Source of the DNA: Opitutia bacterium UBA4506
GTDB lineage: Bacteria > Verrucomicrobiota > Verrucomicrobiia > Opitutales > Puniceicoccaceae
Direction: 5' to 3'
Assembly: GCA_002388665.1 (NCBI GenBank)
Contig: DGMY01000060.1
Location: 1-64,000 of the forward strand
Length of the DNA stretch: 64,000 bases
Under the pieces are notes generated by a model, which was not told where the DNA came from, searched no databases, and saw only the letters and a list, made by a program, of their open reading frames with translations. Of this stretch, positions 26,494-35,705 are shown piece by piece (within the stretch, counting starts at the first letter, position 1; each line of letters opens with the position of its first letter). The translations under genes were made by a program, and so were the position numbers.

Positions 26494-27719
26494 CAAGCGG
26501 GCTCCCCCGGTTGTTCGATAAACTCCAGAATGCGACCGGCAACGTGATCCCAATCGAAATTGATCCGAGCCCATTCCCGGCACTTTCGGGCGCGGTCCAC
26601 TCGCACGGAAAATCCGGTGTCCAAGGAACGCTGCAGTGCCGCGGTCAACTCTTCGTCACTGTCTTTCCGATACAACTCAATCTCGTCGACGGGGAATCCG
26701 TCCATACCCGGCAGGAGGGAGCTGACAACCATTCTGCCCGAGGCGAGATACTCTGCCATCTTCGAGGGAAACAGATACCGGGCCAGAGGCAGTTCAATCT
26801 CGTGCGGATTGACCAATATATCGGCATCCTCAATCACCTGTAAGCGCTCGTCATCCGTACGCAAATAGCCGAGATACTCCACGTATCGATGACGTTCCGC
26901 GAGGTCACGCACCCGGCTCTCTTCCGGGCCACGTCCTGAAACCTTCAACACTGCGGACCCTTCGGGTAGCGCCTCGAAAGCCCGCAAGAGCCGGTTAATC
27001 CCCCGGGGCTCATTCAACGATCCCGCATACAGAAAAACCGGAGGCTCACCTGACTTCTCTACAGGGGGAAGACTCAACAACCGTGTAAAGAACTGATGGT
27101 CCGGAACTACGCCGGGCACATGGAGCGATGAACGGTCTTCACTAAATTCCCGGAGGACATTCGGGTTGAGAGCGATCAGCTTCTCCGACGCCTGCAGCAA
27201 TCGCACCTGCCAGCGAAAGCGCCAATGCCCCAAGGAGCACCGCCCCTCACCGTGGTAATCGAGATCCGTCACGAAGGGGATCACCGGCAGAGAAAGAGAG
27301 CGACACACTCCCGCCAAAAAACCACCCTGCTCATGGGTCGGCCCCAGGTTATAGACCAATAATCGGGGAGTATCCCCAGCCTCCCGCACCCGACGACTCC
27401 ATGCGGTGAGATAGCTCTTTAGGTGCCCGGCAATGCCCGCGGTTTTGAAAGGCTCGAGGTTGGTGATCCCCATGGATTCGAGTGGGGTATCCGGATAACC
27501 CTCCACCCGTCCTTCCAGATCACTTGGAAAGCGTTGCAGCCGGTCTCGCGGAAACAATCGAATCGGCGGGGTGGTCAAAATTGCGTCGGGCCGCCAGCCT
27601 TGCCGCGACAGTCCAGCCAGTAGAGACCGTTGAACATCAATCGTCGGCGAAGAGCCCACGCCGAATCGTTCCTCCCAAGCGGAAGGATAGACGCTACCAA
27701 TATACAACCAACGGTTCAT
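26493..27719 (-). CDS. GT4-like glycosyltransferase
   Basis: A 408-residue GT-B type protein. YAGSLNEPRGINRLLRAF marks the start of the C-terminal nucleotide-binding half and FPSKMAEYLASGRMVVSS the donor-site helix (about 335-352). The N-terminal half is divergent. A 96-bp gap with no visible signal separates it from the upstream GT4 gene. Confidence 0.82.
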   Translation of the reverse strand: MNRWLYIGSVYPSAWEERFGVGSSPTIDVQRSLLAGLSRQGWRPDAILTTPPIRLFPRDRLQRFPSDLEGRVEGYPDTPLESMGITNLEPFKTAGIAGHLKSYLTAWSRRVREAGDTPRLLVYNLGPTHEQGGFLAGVCRSLSLPVIPFVTDLDYHGEGRCSLGHWRFRWQVRLLQASEKLIALNPNVLREFSEDRSSLHVPGVVPDHQFFTRLLSLPPVEKSGEPPVFLYAGSLNEPRGINRLLRAFEALPEGSAVLKVSGRGPEESRVRDLAERHRYVEYLGYLRTDDERLQVIEDADILVNPHEIELPLARYLFPSKMAEYLASGRMVVSSLLPGMDGFPVDEIELYRKDSDEELTAALQRSLDTGFSVRVDRARKCREWARINFDWDHVAGRILEFIEQPGEPA

Positions 27720-27815
27720 CGGATGGAGAGAGGTGAAAACCCAACGACTCTGTCGGTGTCCGCCTCGCCGCGAACAGCCGTCCGCGCGATTCGCAAATCA
27801 GACGACTCCACTGTA

Positions 27816-29042
27816 TCAGCAATCTTCAACAGAGTTTCCACAGACTGTCTCGTACATTTTTGCAAATCGCGGGATTACGACCTCATTGGAAAAGTGCTCT
27901 TCGGCCCGTTTCCTCGCTGCGCTGCCCATCAGTCTGCGCAGGTTTGAATCATCCAACAACCGGCCGATTCGATCCGCCAACTCATCCCCGCTTTCGGGCT
28001 CACACAGGTAGCCAGACTCGCCGTCTGAGATAATGTCCGGGATTCCTCCCACACGGAATGAAACTACGGGGCGTCCACAAGCAGAGGCCTCAACGCCGGT
28101 GTTCGGGAGGTTATCCATCCGGGAAGGCAAGGTGACCACATCGGCCGCCGAATATGCGAGCGCGAGGGAAGCGTCGTCGTGAATCCAGCCCAGCGAGAAA
28201 CAAGGGACCGCCCCGAGGTCGCCCGGGGAACCATTGCCAAAGCAGACCAATCCAAATCGTTTTCCTTGATCGGTCAGTTTTCGGCAGGCGTAACGCAGGA
28301 GATCGAAGCCTTTCCGGGGGTCCCCCGCCCCCGCCTCTGATCCAAAGAGAACAAGTGGAAGATCGGGCGGCAACTTCAACAGTCGCCTCGCAATCGAGGG
28401 GTCCACATCATGGAAGACCCCAGTATCAATCGGATTGGGCAATACTTCCGTTCGCAGATCCTTCCACACAACACTATCACGGGCCCGTTGAGCCATCCAG
28501 GCGCTCGGAGTAATCGCCAACGGCTCAACCTTCCCGTACACGCGCTGCTTTTTCAACTGAAGCTTCCGATCCCACCTTCGATACAAGCGGCCCGGATTCT
28601 CGTTGGTATGTGGATAATGCCGCAGTCCGGAGAAGGGCCATTCATCATGGAAGGTCCACACAATCGGAATTTTTGCACCGAGCTTTCGAAGAAGCCCAAC
28701 CGGGATGAAGCCACCTTGGACCCAGTGCAAATGCAGGACATCCGGTCGTTCGGACTCCAGGACACTCGTTTGCCAGCGCGGCAGCCATGATGCAGATGTC
28801 ATCATGTCACCAAACGCTCCAGCGGCGAGAAGGGGAAACCGGTCCATCCACGGACGCAACAAAGACCAGTACTTGGCGACTCCTCTACCGGGTCCTTGAA
28901 TTTCCGAATCGGAGGTAACTTTGTTCTGAACCCACATGGCCGAGTCCACCCCGGCTTCGAGTAGGCCACTGTGCAATCGGTAGGCGGCGATCGACGCTCC
29001 GTTAATCCGATCAAAAGTACTGAGGTGTAAGACCTTCGTCAT
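27816..29042 (-). CDS. GT4 family glycosyltransferase (WcaC-like)
   Basis: A 408-residue protein. LHLSTFDRINGASIAAYRLH at the N-terminus and LPSRMDNLPNTGVEASACG at the donor site closely resemble the WcaC-like branch of GT4. DPRKGFDLLRYA follows the linker. The start overlaps the upstream GT2 stop by 4 bp. Predicted to add one residue of the repeating unit; donor unknown. Confidence 0.88.
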   Translation of the reverse strand: MTKVLHLSTFDRINGASIAAYRLHSGLLEAGVDSAMWVQNKVTSDSEIQGPGRGVAKYWSLLRPWMDRFPLLAAGAFGDMMTSASWLPRWQTSVLESERPDVLHLHWVQGGFIPVGLLRKLGAKIPIVWTFHDEWPFSGLRHYPHTNENPGRLYRRWDRKLQLKKQRVYGKVEPLAITPSAWMAQRARDSVVWKDLRTEVLPNPIDTGVFHDVDPSIARRLLKLPPDLPLVLFGSEAGAGDPRKGFDLLRYACRKLTDQGKRFGLVCFGNGSPGDLGAVPCFSLGWIHDDASLALAYSAADVVTLPSRMDNLPNTGVEASACGRPVVSFRVGGIPDIISDGESGYLCEPESGDELADRIGRLLDDSNLRRLMGSAARKRAEEHFSNEVVIPRFAKMYETVCGNSVEDC

Positions 29043-30040
29043 TGGGATTTCATCACTACTCGTTTCAAAAAGGTTCGCAGGGCCGTAGCCGCAGGAACAC
29101 GCCCCATTTCCGACCCCGCATAAAAGATCTCGCGTACTCCGATTGACGGCCGATTTCTCATAATATGGTAGTACCGCTGCAACTGCAGACGCTCCCGCAG
29201 GGAATCTTCCGAAAGCACCTTTGACCGACGGTTCGCCTCGAGAATGGATCCAAACCAGCGGTCGACCCGGCTCAATGCGACGGCGGGTTGCGGAAGATTG
29301 TCATAGGCACAAGCGTGATGCACTTCCAGGTCCTCATCGGAGGGTTCCAACCCCAGCCCACGAAGCGCTCTCTCACGGACCCGGCGACCACCCTCTTTCT
29401 GCTGACGTACGTATGCCGTCACTTTAACTTCCGGATCGTTGCGGTAGCGCAGCAGTTGGTCTGGCAGATTGGCTGCTGTAATTCTCCCGCAGGCGCGCTC
29501 CCACAGGTCATAGTCTTCCGCGGTTGGCGTTTCTTCGTAGGACAACCCGTTCTCACGGAACAAGGCCGCCCTCCACATCACTGTCGGGTGAAGAAAACTA
29601 CAGTTAAATAGCAGGTTACTCCGAATCTTCCCGTGGTCCAATGGAACCGCAAAGGTTGCTTCACCGGTCTCCGCCGAGAGAGCGTTCGTGCCAAGAAGAC
29701 CTACCTGCTCATTCTCTTGAAGAAAGGATACCTGCCGCACCAACCGGTCGGGCATCGACTCGTCATCGGCATCCATTCTCGCGATCAGGGATCCTTCTGC
29801 TAGGGACATCCCGCGGTTCAGGGTTTTCGCCACTCCTCGGTTCTCTCCGTTCGGCAATACTCGAATCCGTTCATCAACAAACGAACGGGCAACTGAAACG
29901 GACTCATCCGTAGACCCGTCATCCAGTACCAACAGTTCCCAGTCCCGATAGGTCTGGCCAACGATACTCTGGATAGCCGCACCGAGATATTTACTCCCGT
30001 TGTAGACTGGCAATAGAATCGATACGGTCGGCTTCATCAA
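29039..30040 (-). CDS. GT2 family glycosyltransferase
   Basis: A 333-residue GT-A enzyme: TVSILLPVYNGSKYL at 5-19, VLDDGSTD near 38-45, ARMDADD as the DxD metal site near 87-93, and EDYDLWERA on the acceptor side. A helical C-terminal extension of about 120 residues follows. Both ends overlap neighbours by 4 bp. Confidence 0.9.
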   Translation of the reverse strand: MMKPTVSILLPVYNGSKYLGAAIQSIVGQTYRDWELLVLDDGSTDESVSVARSFVDERIRVLPNGENRGVAKTLNRGMSLAEGSLIARMDADDESMPDRLVRQVSFLQENEQVGLLGTNALSAETGEATFAVPLDHGKIRSNLLFNCSFLHPTVMWRAALFRENGLSYEETPTAEDYDLWERACGRITAANLPDQLLRYRNDPEVKVTAYVRQQKEGGRRVRERALRGLGLEPSDEDLEVHHACAYDNLPQPAVALSRVDRWFGSILEANRRSKVLSEDSLRERLQLQRYYHIMRNRPSIGVREIFYAGSEMGRVPAATALRTFLKRVVMKSQ

Positions 30041-31146
30041 TTGCCCTCCTTTACCGAGCGAAACAGTTTACCGTGTTCTTCAATCCAGGGCTTTCGGTCA
30101 AACCGTTCCTTCGCGCAAACTCGAGCGCCCCGACTATATCGTTCATAGTCGGCCCGAACCTTCTTCACTGCGACCGCAAATCCTCGAGAATCCGCTGGCT
30201 CCTCGGTCTCAAAATTCTCAGTCGAAACGACTCCAACACCCGCCTCTTCCGAAACCATTTCAGGAAGACCACCACTGGAAGCATAGACGACCGGAAGTCC
30301 GGTCGCGAGGGCTTCGGCCACCAAGCGCGGACACGGGTCCATTACTTTCGTATGCAGCAACAGGTGGGACGTCCCGAATAAATCCGGTGCTTCGGATTGT
30401 AGGTATCGCCCGCGAAACTCGACTCGATCCTCCACCTTTAGCTCCCGCGCCCATGCCTTTGCTTCTTCCATTGCCTCACTCTCCGAACCCTTCCAGTTGT
30501 ACGCACCCGCAACTACCAGAACATAGGAGTCATCCAAGGCTGATAGGGTTTCCAGTGCCGTTCGCACGCGGTACCCGAACTGATGTGACCCTGCCAACAA
30601 CAAGGTAAACTCACTCTCGATCGATCGGACAACCGGGCGAAAGGTTTCCAAATCGACCGGATTTAACAGCACCTCGTTCTTCTCCGGTGCGTTCTCACGC
30701 AACCATTCCAAGGCACATTTCCGGCAAAACTGTGACTGGTATACCACTGCCGATGCCCGGTGATGAATCCAAGCCGCCCGCTGATTCTCTTCTTCCCATC
30801 CCTCAGGCTTCCACGCTGGGTAGGCCACGCCGTTCTGGTTCAACACAATCTTCGCCCCAAAAAATCGAGCCGTCTTTACCTGCCAACGAACAGTCCACGG
30901 ATAGCAACTGCTAATCAGATACAGCGTATTGGCCCTCCAACGACAATTCGGGTATTCCTCCGACAGGTCCTGCAATTTGACGATCCCACCGGACGCAGGC
31001 TCATCTCTTCCCGGAATCCGCTCGTAGCCATAAAAGACCCGTGGCTTTGACGAAGGAATGATCCGTCCGAGCGCAAACCGCCCCGGTCCCTTGATCAAGA
31101 TCTCGAAGGGGCGAAGGAGATATCGCTCTAACAGTCGTGCGGCCAT
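30037..31146 (-). CDS. GT4-like glycosyltransferase
   Basis: I use the ATG at 31146 (369 residues); the frame extends further upstream but into the neighbouring gene. The C-terminal half shows LLLAGSHQFGYRVRTALETL then a degenerate donor site, CPRLVAEALATGLPVVYA, with ASSGGLPEMVSEEAGVG after it. The N-terminal half is short and has no GGAE-type loop. Family assignment is good; specificity is unknown. Confidence 0.82.
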   Translation of the reverse strand: MAARLLERYLLRPFEILIKGPGRFALGRIIPSSKPRVFYGYERIPGRDEPASGGIVKLQDLSEEYPNCRWRANTLYLISSCYPWTVRWQVKTARFFGAKIVLNQNGVAYPAWKPEGWEEENQRAAWIHHRASAVVYQSQFCRKCALEWLRENAPEKNEVLLNPVDLETFRPVVRSIESEFTLLLAGSHQFGYRVRTALETLSALDDSYVLVVAGAYNWKGSESEAMEEAKAWARELKVEDRVEFRGRYLQSEAPDLFGTSHLLLHTKVMDPCPRLVAEALATGLPVVYASSGGLPEMVSEEAGVGVVSTENFETEEPADSRGFAVAVKKVRADYERYSRGARVCAKERFDRKPWIEEHGKLFRSVKEGN

Positions 31147-31201
31147 TGACTTGAAAGTCTTTCTACTGGATGCGGAATATACAGAAAATTCAGCCGTGTA
31201 A

Positions 31202-32278
31202 TTAGTCGACAAATCCGGTGAAGAACTTCTTCCACAACGGATCCTGAGCACGGTAATCGTTCTGCCCCGCAGTGACAAACCCTTCGGCCCGAATGGCCTC
31301 GCGATCGATCTCCTCCCGAGCTACACGCAACAGGGCGTCACTCATGGCCTCACTATCTTCTTTCGGAACCAACAGCCCGTTCACGCCGTCCTTCACTAAA
31401 TCTGTAGCCTGACCGACAGGCGTAGAGACCAACGGGACTCCGGTCGCCATCGACTCGAGAACAGCATTGGGTCCACCTTCTTGTCGAGAGGAGACCAGGT
31501 AAGCATCGAGAGCTGGATAGAGGGTGCCGACCTCGTCGGGATTATCGAAGACCCGATGGACGAAGGGCACGCCCTTCTCCTTCAATCCTTCCTTTACGTA
31601 TCCCCGCGCCGGTCCACTGAGCAATACGAAGACGTTCGGATGAGCCGCAGCCAATCTCGCGCAAGCCTCCACAAAGAGATCCGGCCCCTTGATTAATTTC
31701 GGTTCAAATCCTTCGCCCCATCCAGTTCCATCTTTCTGGAAGGACCCCACGACAAACGCGTTTCCAGGAACGCCTAAAATCGCCCGCGTGCGTTCGCGGT
31801 CGGCTGGAGCGAAGGGACGGAATACCCGCCCATCAATTCCGATCGGAATCCGGTGTAAGATCTTCCGATCGATCCCCACTCCAACTAAGGCCTCTTCCAT
31901 CTCCCGATGGGTAACCTGAATCCGCTGGAGCTGGTCCCGGTTCTTCTCAATTTTCTCAAACAGCTCGTCGAACTCAGGGTGACCGGTCCCCGGAAGCCCG
32001 TGAAACATTGCCGTAGCGTTTCGATGACCATTCCTGAGCCAATCGTCCTTGAGGAGACTGAATTGACTCCCCCAGAACACCGACTGTTTCCGAGAGTATC
32101 GCTGCCAATAGTCCTTCTCCTTCACATGGATACCAATACGATGCGAAATCTCGCCTACGGCCCGCATCTCGACGTCAATCGCCCATCCGGCGTTGTCTCG
32201 TACAAGAATCAACCTCGAATGAGGGCGCCAAAAGCGACTGCCTGCCAGAAGTAATGATCCAGCTACTTTGCGCATCAT
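31202..32278 (-). CDS. GT4 family glycosyltransferase
   Basis: 358 residues from the ATG that overlaps the upstream stop by 4 bp. The donor-binding half is clear: VVGSFQKDGTGWGEGFEPKL, then VSSRQEGGPNAVLESMATG with the E-x7-E motif, then TDLVKDGVNGLLVP. The N-terminal half is short for GT4. Specificity unknown. Confidence 0.88.
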   Translation of the reverse strand: MMRKVAGSLLLAGSRFWRPHSRLILVRDNAGWAIDVEMRAVGEISHRIGIHVKEKDYWQRYSRKQSVFWGSQFSLLKDDWLRNGHRNATAMFHGLPGTGHPEFDELFEKIEKNRDQLQRIQVTHREMEEALVGVGIDRKILHRIPIGIDGRVFRPFAPADRERTRAILGVPGNAFVVGSFQKDGTGWGEGFEPKLIKGPDLFVEACARLAAAHPNVFVLLSGPARGYVKEGLKEKGVPFVHRVFDNPDEVGTLYPALDAYLVSSRQEGGPNAVLESMATGVPLVSTPVGQATDLVKDGVNGLLVPKEDSEAMSDALLRVAREEIDREAIRAEGFVTAGQNDYRAQDPLWKKFFTGFVD

Positions 32279-33264
32279 GGTTTCACCTCCATTACCTCTA
32301 AATATTCTTTTGCAATGGATTCGATTGAGGGAATCTCGATCAGAGCCGAAAGCTCCTCCCACCGGTCGCGAATCGACCCGAGAACTGCCGGGATCTCCTC
32401 GGCCCGATCAAATCCCAATCCCGCGTTTCCGACGAGCTCCGCGTGTCCTCCACTCTTTCGGTAAGCGCACGGAAGCCCAACTGTGAGCGCTTCCACTACC
32501 GAGTTCGAACAGGGGTCATTGATACTCGCCGTAAGGTAGACGTCATTCTTCTTCAGCAAATCTGCCAGCTCAACACTGGGTACGGCGGGGATGTGGCGTA
32601 TTCTTCTAAAGTCTGCCTGTGCCCTACCCACAAAAGTGAAATCGAACTGATCCAAATCCAGGTTCTCATCCAACCATCGATAGACGTCCAATCCCTTGTT
32701 TGGATTGTCTGACCAGCTGGAGGCGATCACACGAAGCGGACGATCAAGTTTAGGCGGGATCTTCTCGCGGGCTTGAAAGATCTCGCAATCCGCCGCATTG
32801 CGAATCACTGGCCCCGGCAAAAGGCCAAAGCCCAGTCTCTCGTTTTCACTCCGGCTGAAGTTCGATTGAAACACAGAAGCCGAGGCGAACTCACGGTTCA
32901 TCCTCGCAATCTCCAAATCAGTCCCGTCATCAAAACCCCGATATACCTGAAGCGGCCCATCGACCCGATGCACCGTCCGGATCGGTCGGTGACACAAGCG
33001 ACGCAGCAACTCGGGAGAGAAATTGTAACTGTTGATCAGGAGGACTTCGGCTGATTCGGGCAGATGATTCACCGCCACGTCGATTCCCATCCGTTTCCAT
33101 TCAGCCATTAAGGCACGCAAGAATTGATGCCCTCCCCCTGTCGGCGGTGGCGCAAAATCGTGGAAGAGCGAAATTCGTGCCTGAGAACTCCGCGCAGATT
33201 TCCGCTCCTGGCGCACTCGCTTCTCCAAATGAATCCGATCTCTCAATCGATGATACAATCTCAT
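32275..33264 (-). CDS. GT4-like glycosyltransferase
   Basis: I take the first ATG (329 residues); a TTG five codons earlier is possible. ISLFHDFAPPPTGGGHQFL supplies the glycine-rich acceptor loop. IASSWSDNPNKGLDVYRWLD and NDPCSNSVVEALTVGLPCAY correspond to the linker and donor site. A run of basic residues at 10-28 may aid membrane association. The stop overlaps the next gene by 4 bp. Confidence 0.82.
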   Translation of the reverse strand: MRLYHRLRDRIHLEKRVRQERKSARSSQARISLFHDFAPPPTGGGHQFLRALMAEWKRMGIDVAVNHLPESAEVLLINSYNFSPELLRRLCHRPIRTVHRVDGPLQVYRGFDDGTDLEIARMNREFASASVFQSNFSRSENERLGFGLLPGPVIRNAADCEIFQAREKIPPKLDRPLRVIASSWSDNPNKGLDVYRWLDENLDLDQFDFTFVGRAQADFRRIRHIPAVPSVELADLLKKNDVYLTASINDPCSNSVVEALTVGLPCAYRKSGGHAELVGNAGLGFDRAEEIPAVLGSIRDRWEELSALIEIPSIESIAKEYLEVMEVKP

Positions 33265-33318
33265 TTCAAATATTTTCAACCCAGGGAAAATCGATCCACA
33301 TACCGGTGCGCGGGTCCC

Positions 33319-34275
33319 CTACTTCTTTCGCACCACACAGAGGTCGATGGTCTCTTCCGCATTCTTCATGTGGCCGTCGACAACCCGTGTTTGTTCCTGA
33401 AGCAATCGCAGGCACTCTTCCCGTTGCTCCAGTGAGCCTGGGTGATCCAATCCAGTACCTTCCGAACGAATGTAGTCAAAAAGCAATACGCCCCCGGAAC
33501 GCAAGCGGTCCAAGAGGTAGGAAACCACGTCCTTCGGATTTTCCAGGTGTTCCAATACGGTGGTCAGAATAATCGCGTCGAACTTTTCCTCGCTCTGTAG
33601 CGGATCGTGGTAGTTCTCCACATCGATCGTGGCAAAAGTGACATCACTGTCGTTGCGATAGAGATACTTCCCAAAGTGGAACGGAAAATTTGGGATATCG
33701 GCAAGAACCCACGACTGCTGGCGGTGAGAGAAGAACTTGCGATAACAATGATAATAGGGAGCAGACGAGCAACCGTACTCCAACACCCTCATCTTAGGCT
33801 CCAGGAACTGCCATACGGGGGGATGAACGAAAGGGTTCAGTGCGAACCGCTCGACCTGCTGCAGAATTTGATAGACCTGCCCCGGTTGCTGCCAGTTCTC
33901 CAAGTGGCGCCCCTCATCTGCCCATTCGAGGGGCTTGGCGTGCTGTTGGCTTCGGCGATAGTCGTGTGCCAGCAAGAAGAAATCCAATGCTTTCCAGATC
34001 GGCCGACCTCCCAGCACATCGCTCCAATACGATTGAAAATCCCGCAACCACCCATCAATCACCCCGTTGACGACCAAGGCCTCGTGAAGATGAAGCTTGC
34101 GAAGGATCCGATGAGTTAGAAGCCGAAGCTTCCCTTTCCAGGCAGGCACACAGATCGAAGACTTCTCACTGGAAACTTGATCGGCTATCCGATGCGCCTC
34201 GGCAATATCGACCCGGAGATCATCAAAAGAGTTTCCTCCGGGGAGATGGGGAGCGGTGTAGTCAGTCATAGACAT
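33319..34275 (-). CDS. class I SAM-dependent methyltransferase
   Basis: A 318-residue protein whose C-terminal half (about 155-310) is a Rossmann methyltransferase: MRVLEYGCSSAPY as motif I, VLADIPN as the acidic strand-2 region, FATIDVENY, then FDAIILTTVLEHLENP. The N-terminal 150 residues are helical and unassigned. It probably methylates a sugar of the glycan. It is the first gene after the 108-bp repeats, so it may begin a separate transcript. Confidence 0.82.
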   Translation of the reverse strand: MSMTDYTAPHLPGGNSFDDLRVDIAEAHRIADQVSSEKSSICVPAWKGKLRLLTHRILRKLHLHEALVVNGVIDGWLRDFQSYWSDVLGGRPIWKALDFFLLAHDYRRSQQHAKPLEWADEGRHLENWQQPGQVYQILQQVERFALNPFVHPPVWQFLEPKMRVLEYGCSSAPYYHCYRKFFSHRQQSWVLADIPNFPFHFGKYLYRNDSDVTFATIDVENYHDPLQSEEKFDAIILTTVLEHLENPKDVVSYLLDRLRSGGVLLFDYIRSEGTGLDHPGSLEQREECLRLLQEQTRVVDGHMKNAEETIDLCVVRKK

Positions 34276-34306
34276 TAGTGGAGATGGCGAAATGGAGAAA
34301 TGGAGA

Positions 34307-34414
34307 GATGGCGAACATTAAACTTTAAACGTTAAACTTTAAACGTCCAACGTTCAGCGGGAATCTTCTGTTCGATGTTTAGTGTTTAACGTTGAACGTT
34401 TAGCGTTCGCCATC
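34307..34414. repeat. 108-bp palindromic repeat, copy 1
   Basis: Begins GATGGCGAAC and ends GTTCGCCATC, perfect 10-bp terminal inverted repeats. The interior is built from AAACGTT and TTTAAAC motifs, also largely self-complementary, around a central TCTTCTGTTCGAT segment. It has exactly the same length as copy 2. Confidence 0.85.
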
Positions 34415-34470
34415 TTTTGCCTTTCCTTCGTTCTGCGGGGCGGATACCAGCGAAAACTTGGCCATGGAGA

Positions 34471-34578
34471 GATGGCGAACTTTAAACGTTAAACGTCCAA
34501 CTTTAAACGTCCAACGTTCAGCCGAAATCTTCTGTTCGATGTTTAGTGTTTAAAGTTTAACGTTTAGCGTTCGCCATC
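34471..34578. repeat. 108-bp palindromic repeat, copy 2
   Basis: Same termini (GATGGCGAAC and GTTCGCCATC), same length, and the same GAAATCTTCTGTTCGATG-type centre apart from a few bases. Most differences from copy 1 are interchanges between AAACGTT and TTTAAAC blocks. Confidence 0.85.
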
Positions 34579-34590
34579 TTTCGCCTTCCC

Positions 34591-35646
34591 TCATAGCCGA
34601 ACCGTCGACAGCCAGTCTCGATTCTCCAAATACCAATCCACGCATCCTTGTACTCCTTCGCGAATTCCTTCCTTGGGTTTCCAACCGAGCAGGCGTTCGG
34701 CTTTCGAAATATCGGCCCAGGTCTCCATCACATCTGCTTTGTGAAATGGCTTGTAGTCGATCTTTGCTTTCTTTCCGGCCATTTCTTCAATCCATGCGAT
34801 GAGCTGTTTGAGGGAAATTGGATTATTTCCGCCTCCTAGGTTGAACACCTCGTAGCCGACCGGTTGCAGGGCGGCAATAGTTCCACGAGCAATGTCATCG
34901 ACATGGGTAAAGTCTCGCGACTGACTCCCGTCGCCAAACAGCTGCATGGTCTCTCCTTCCACGATCCAACGAATGAAGCGGAATGGACTCATATCCGGGC
35001 GACCCATTGGACCGAAAACCGTAAAATACCGGCAGATCGAGATGTCGAGGTCGTACAGGTGGCGATAGCTATAAGCTAATGCCTCCGCCGCTTTCTTCGA
35101 AGCGGCATAGGGCGAGATGGGTGTATTGACCGAGAGGTCTTCGGTAAACGGCATATCCTGTCCGGCATAGAGCGAAGAGGTTGAGGCCAGAACCATTTTC
35201 TTCACCCCGGTATTCTTCATCCCGTCGAGGATGTGCAGGGTCCCCATGGCGTTGGTCATCATGTACACGTCCGGGTTCTCCATGCTGTAGCGAACGCCGG
35301 CCCGTGCAGCCAAATTGAGCACCGCGTCGAACTGATGCTCTTCAAACAATTCAGAGACGTCGGCTTTGTTCTCAATATCGATTTGCCGAAAGGTGAATTT
35401 CGGGCCATCGAGATCGATCCGGGGAATTTCTTCCCGGCCTGACCGGACTTGCGCCTCGATCACTTTGACCGCCTCGGAATCGGCACCAGTCTCGCGCCCA
35501 ATCACCGCCAACCGGTTCAATTTCATCCGGCGATCATAATAGTCGTTCAGGTTGTCCACCCCTACGACTTCATGCCCCTGTTCGAGAAGCATGCGTGCAG
35601 TTCGTGAAGCAATAAATCCGGCAGCACCGGTGACTAGGTATTTCAT
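34591..35646 (-). CDS. NAD-dependent epimerase, UDP-glucuronate 4-epimerase-like
   Basis: A 351-residue short-chain dehydrogenase/epimerase. NAD site GAAGFIA at 7-13, Ser-rich TSSLY near 156-160, and catalytic Y180-x3-K184 (SPYAASKK). VDNLNDYYD and FTVFGPMGRPDMSPF are typical of the UDP-glucuronate 4-epimerase branch (CapI/LspL). Residues about 47-80 form an insertion relative to the usual protein. It probably supplies a UDP-galacturonate-type donor, using the product of a UDP-sugar dehydrogenase such as its neighbour. A UDP-GlcNAc-uronate substrate is an alternative. Confidence 0.87.
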   Translation of the reverse strand: MKYLVTGAAGFIASRTARMLLEQGHEVVGVDNLNDYYDRRMKLNRLAVIGRETGADSEAVKVIEAQVRSGREEIPRIDLDGPKFTFRQIDIENKADVSELFEEHQFDAVLNLAARAGVRYSMENPDVYMMTNAMGTLHILDGMKNTGVKKMVLASTSSLYAGQDMPFTEDLSVNTPISPYAASKKAAEALAYSYRHLYDLDISICRYFTVFGPMGRPDMSPFRFIRWIVEGETMQLFGDGSQSRDFTHVDDIARGTIAALQPVGYEVFNLGGGNNPISLKQLIAWIEEMAGKKAKIDYKPFHKADVMETWADISKAERLLGWKPKEGIREGVQGCVDWYLENRDWLSTVRL

Positions 35647-35705
35647 CTTGTTGGCAATAAATCAGTGTTCAATCGAATCAAAAGGAACTCAATAAGCCGC
35701 TCGAA

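Larger units (their letters stand above)
34276..34590. other. AT-rich intergenic region with two long palindromic repeats
   Basis: The longest non-coding gap inside the glycan locus. It holds short GAGATGGCGA direct repeats, two 108-bp palindromic units described separately, and a 56-bp spacer. No gene is seen. It probably also carries transcription signals for the downstream methyltransferase gene, but none is convincing. Confidence 0.7.
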
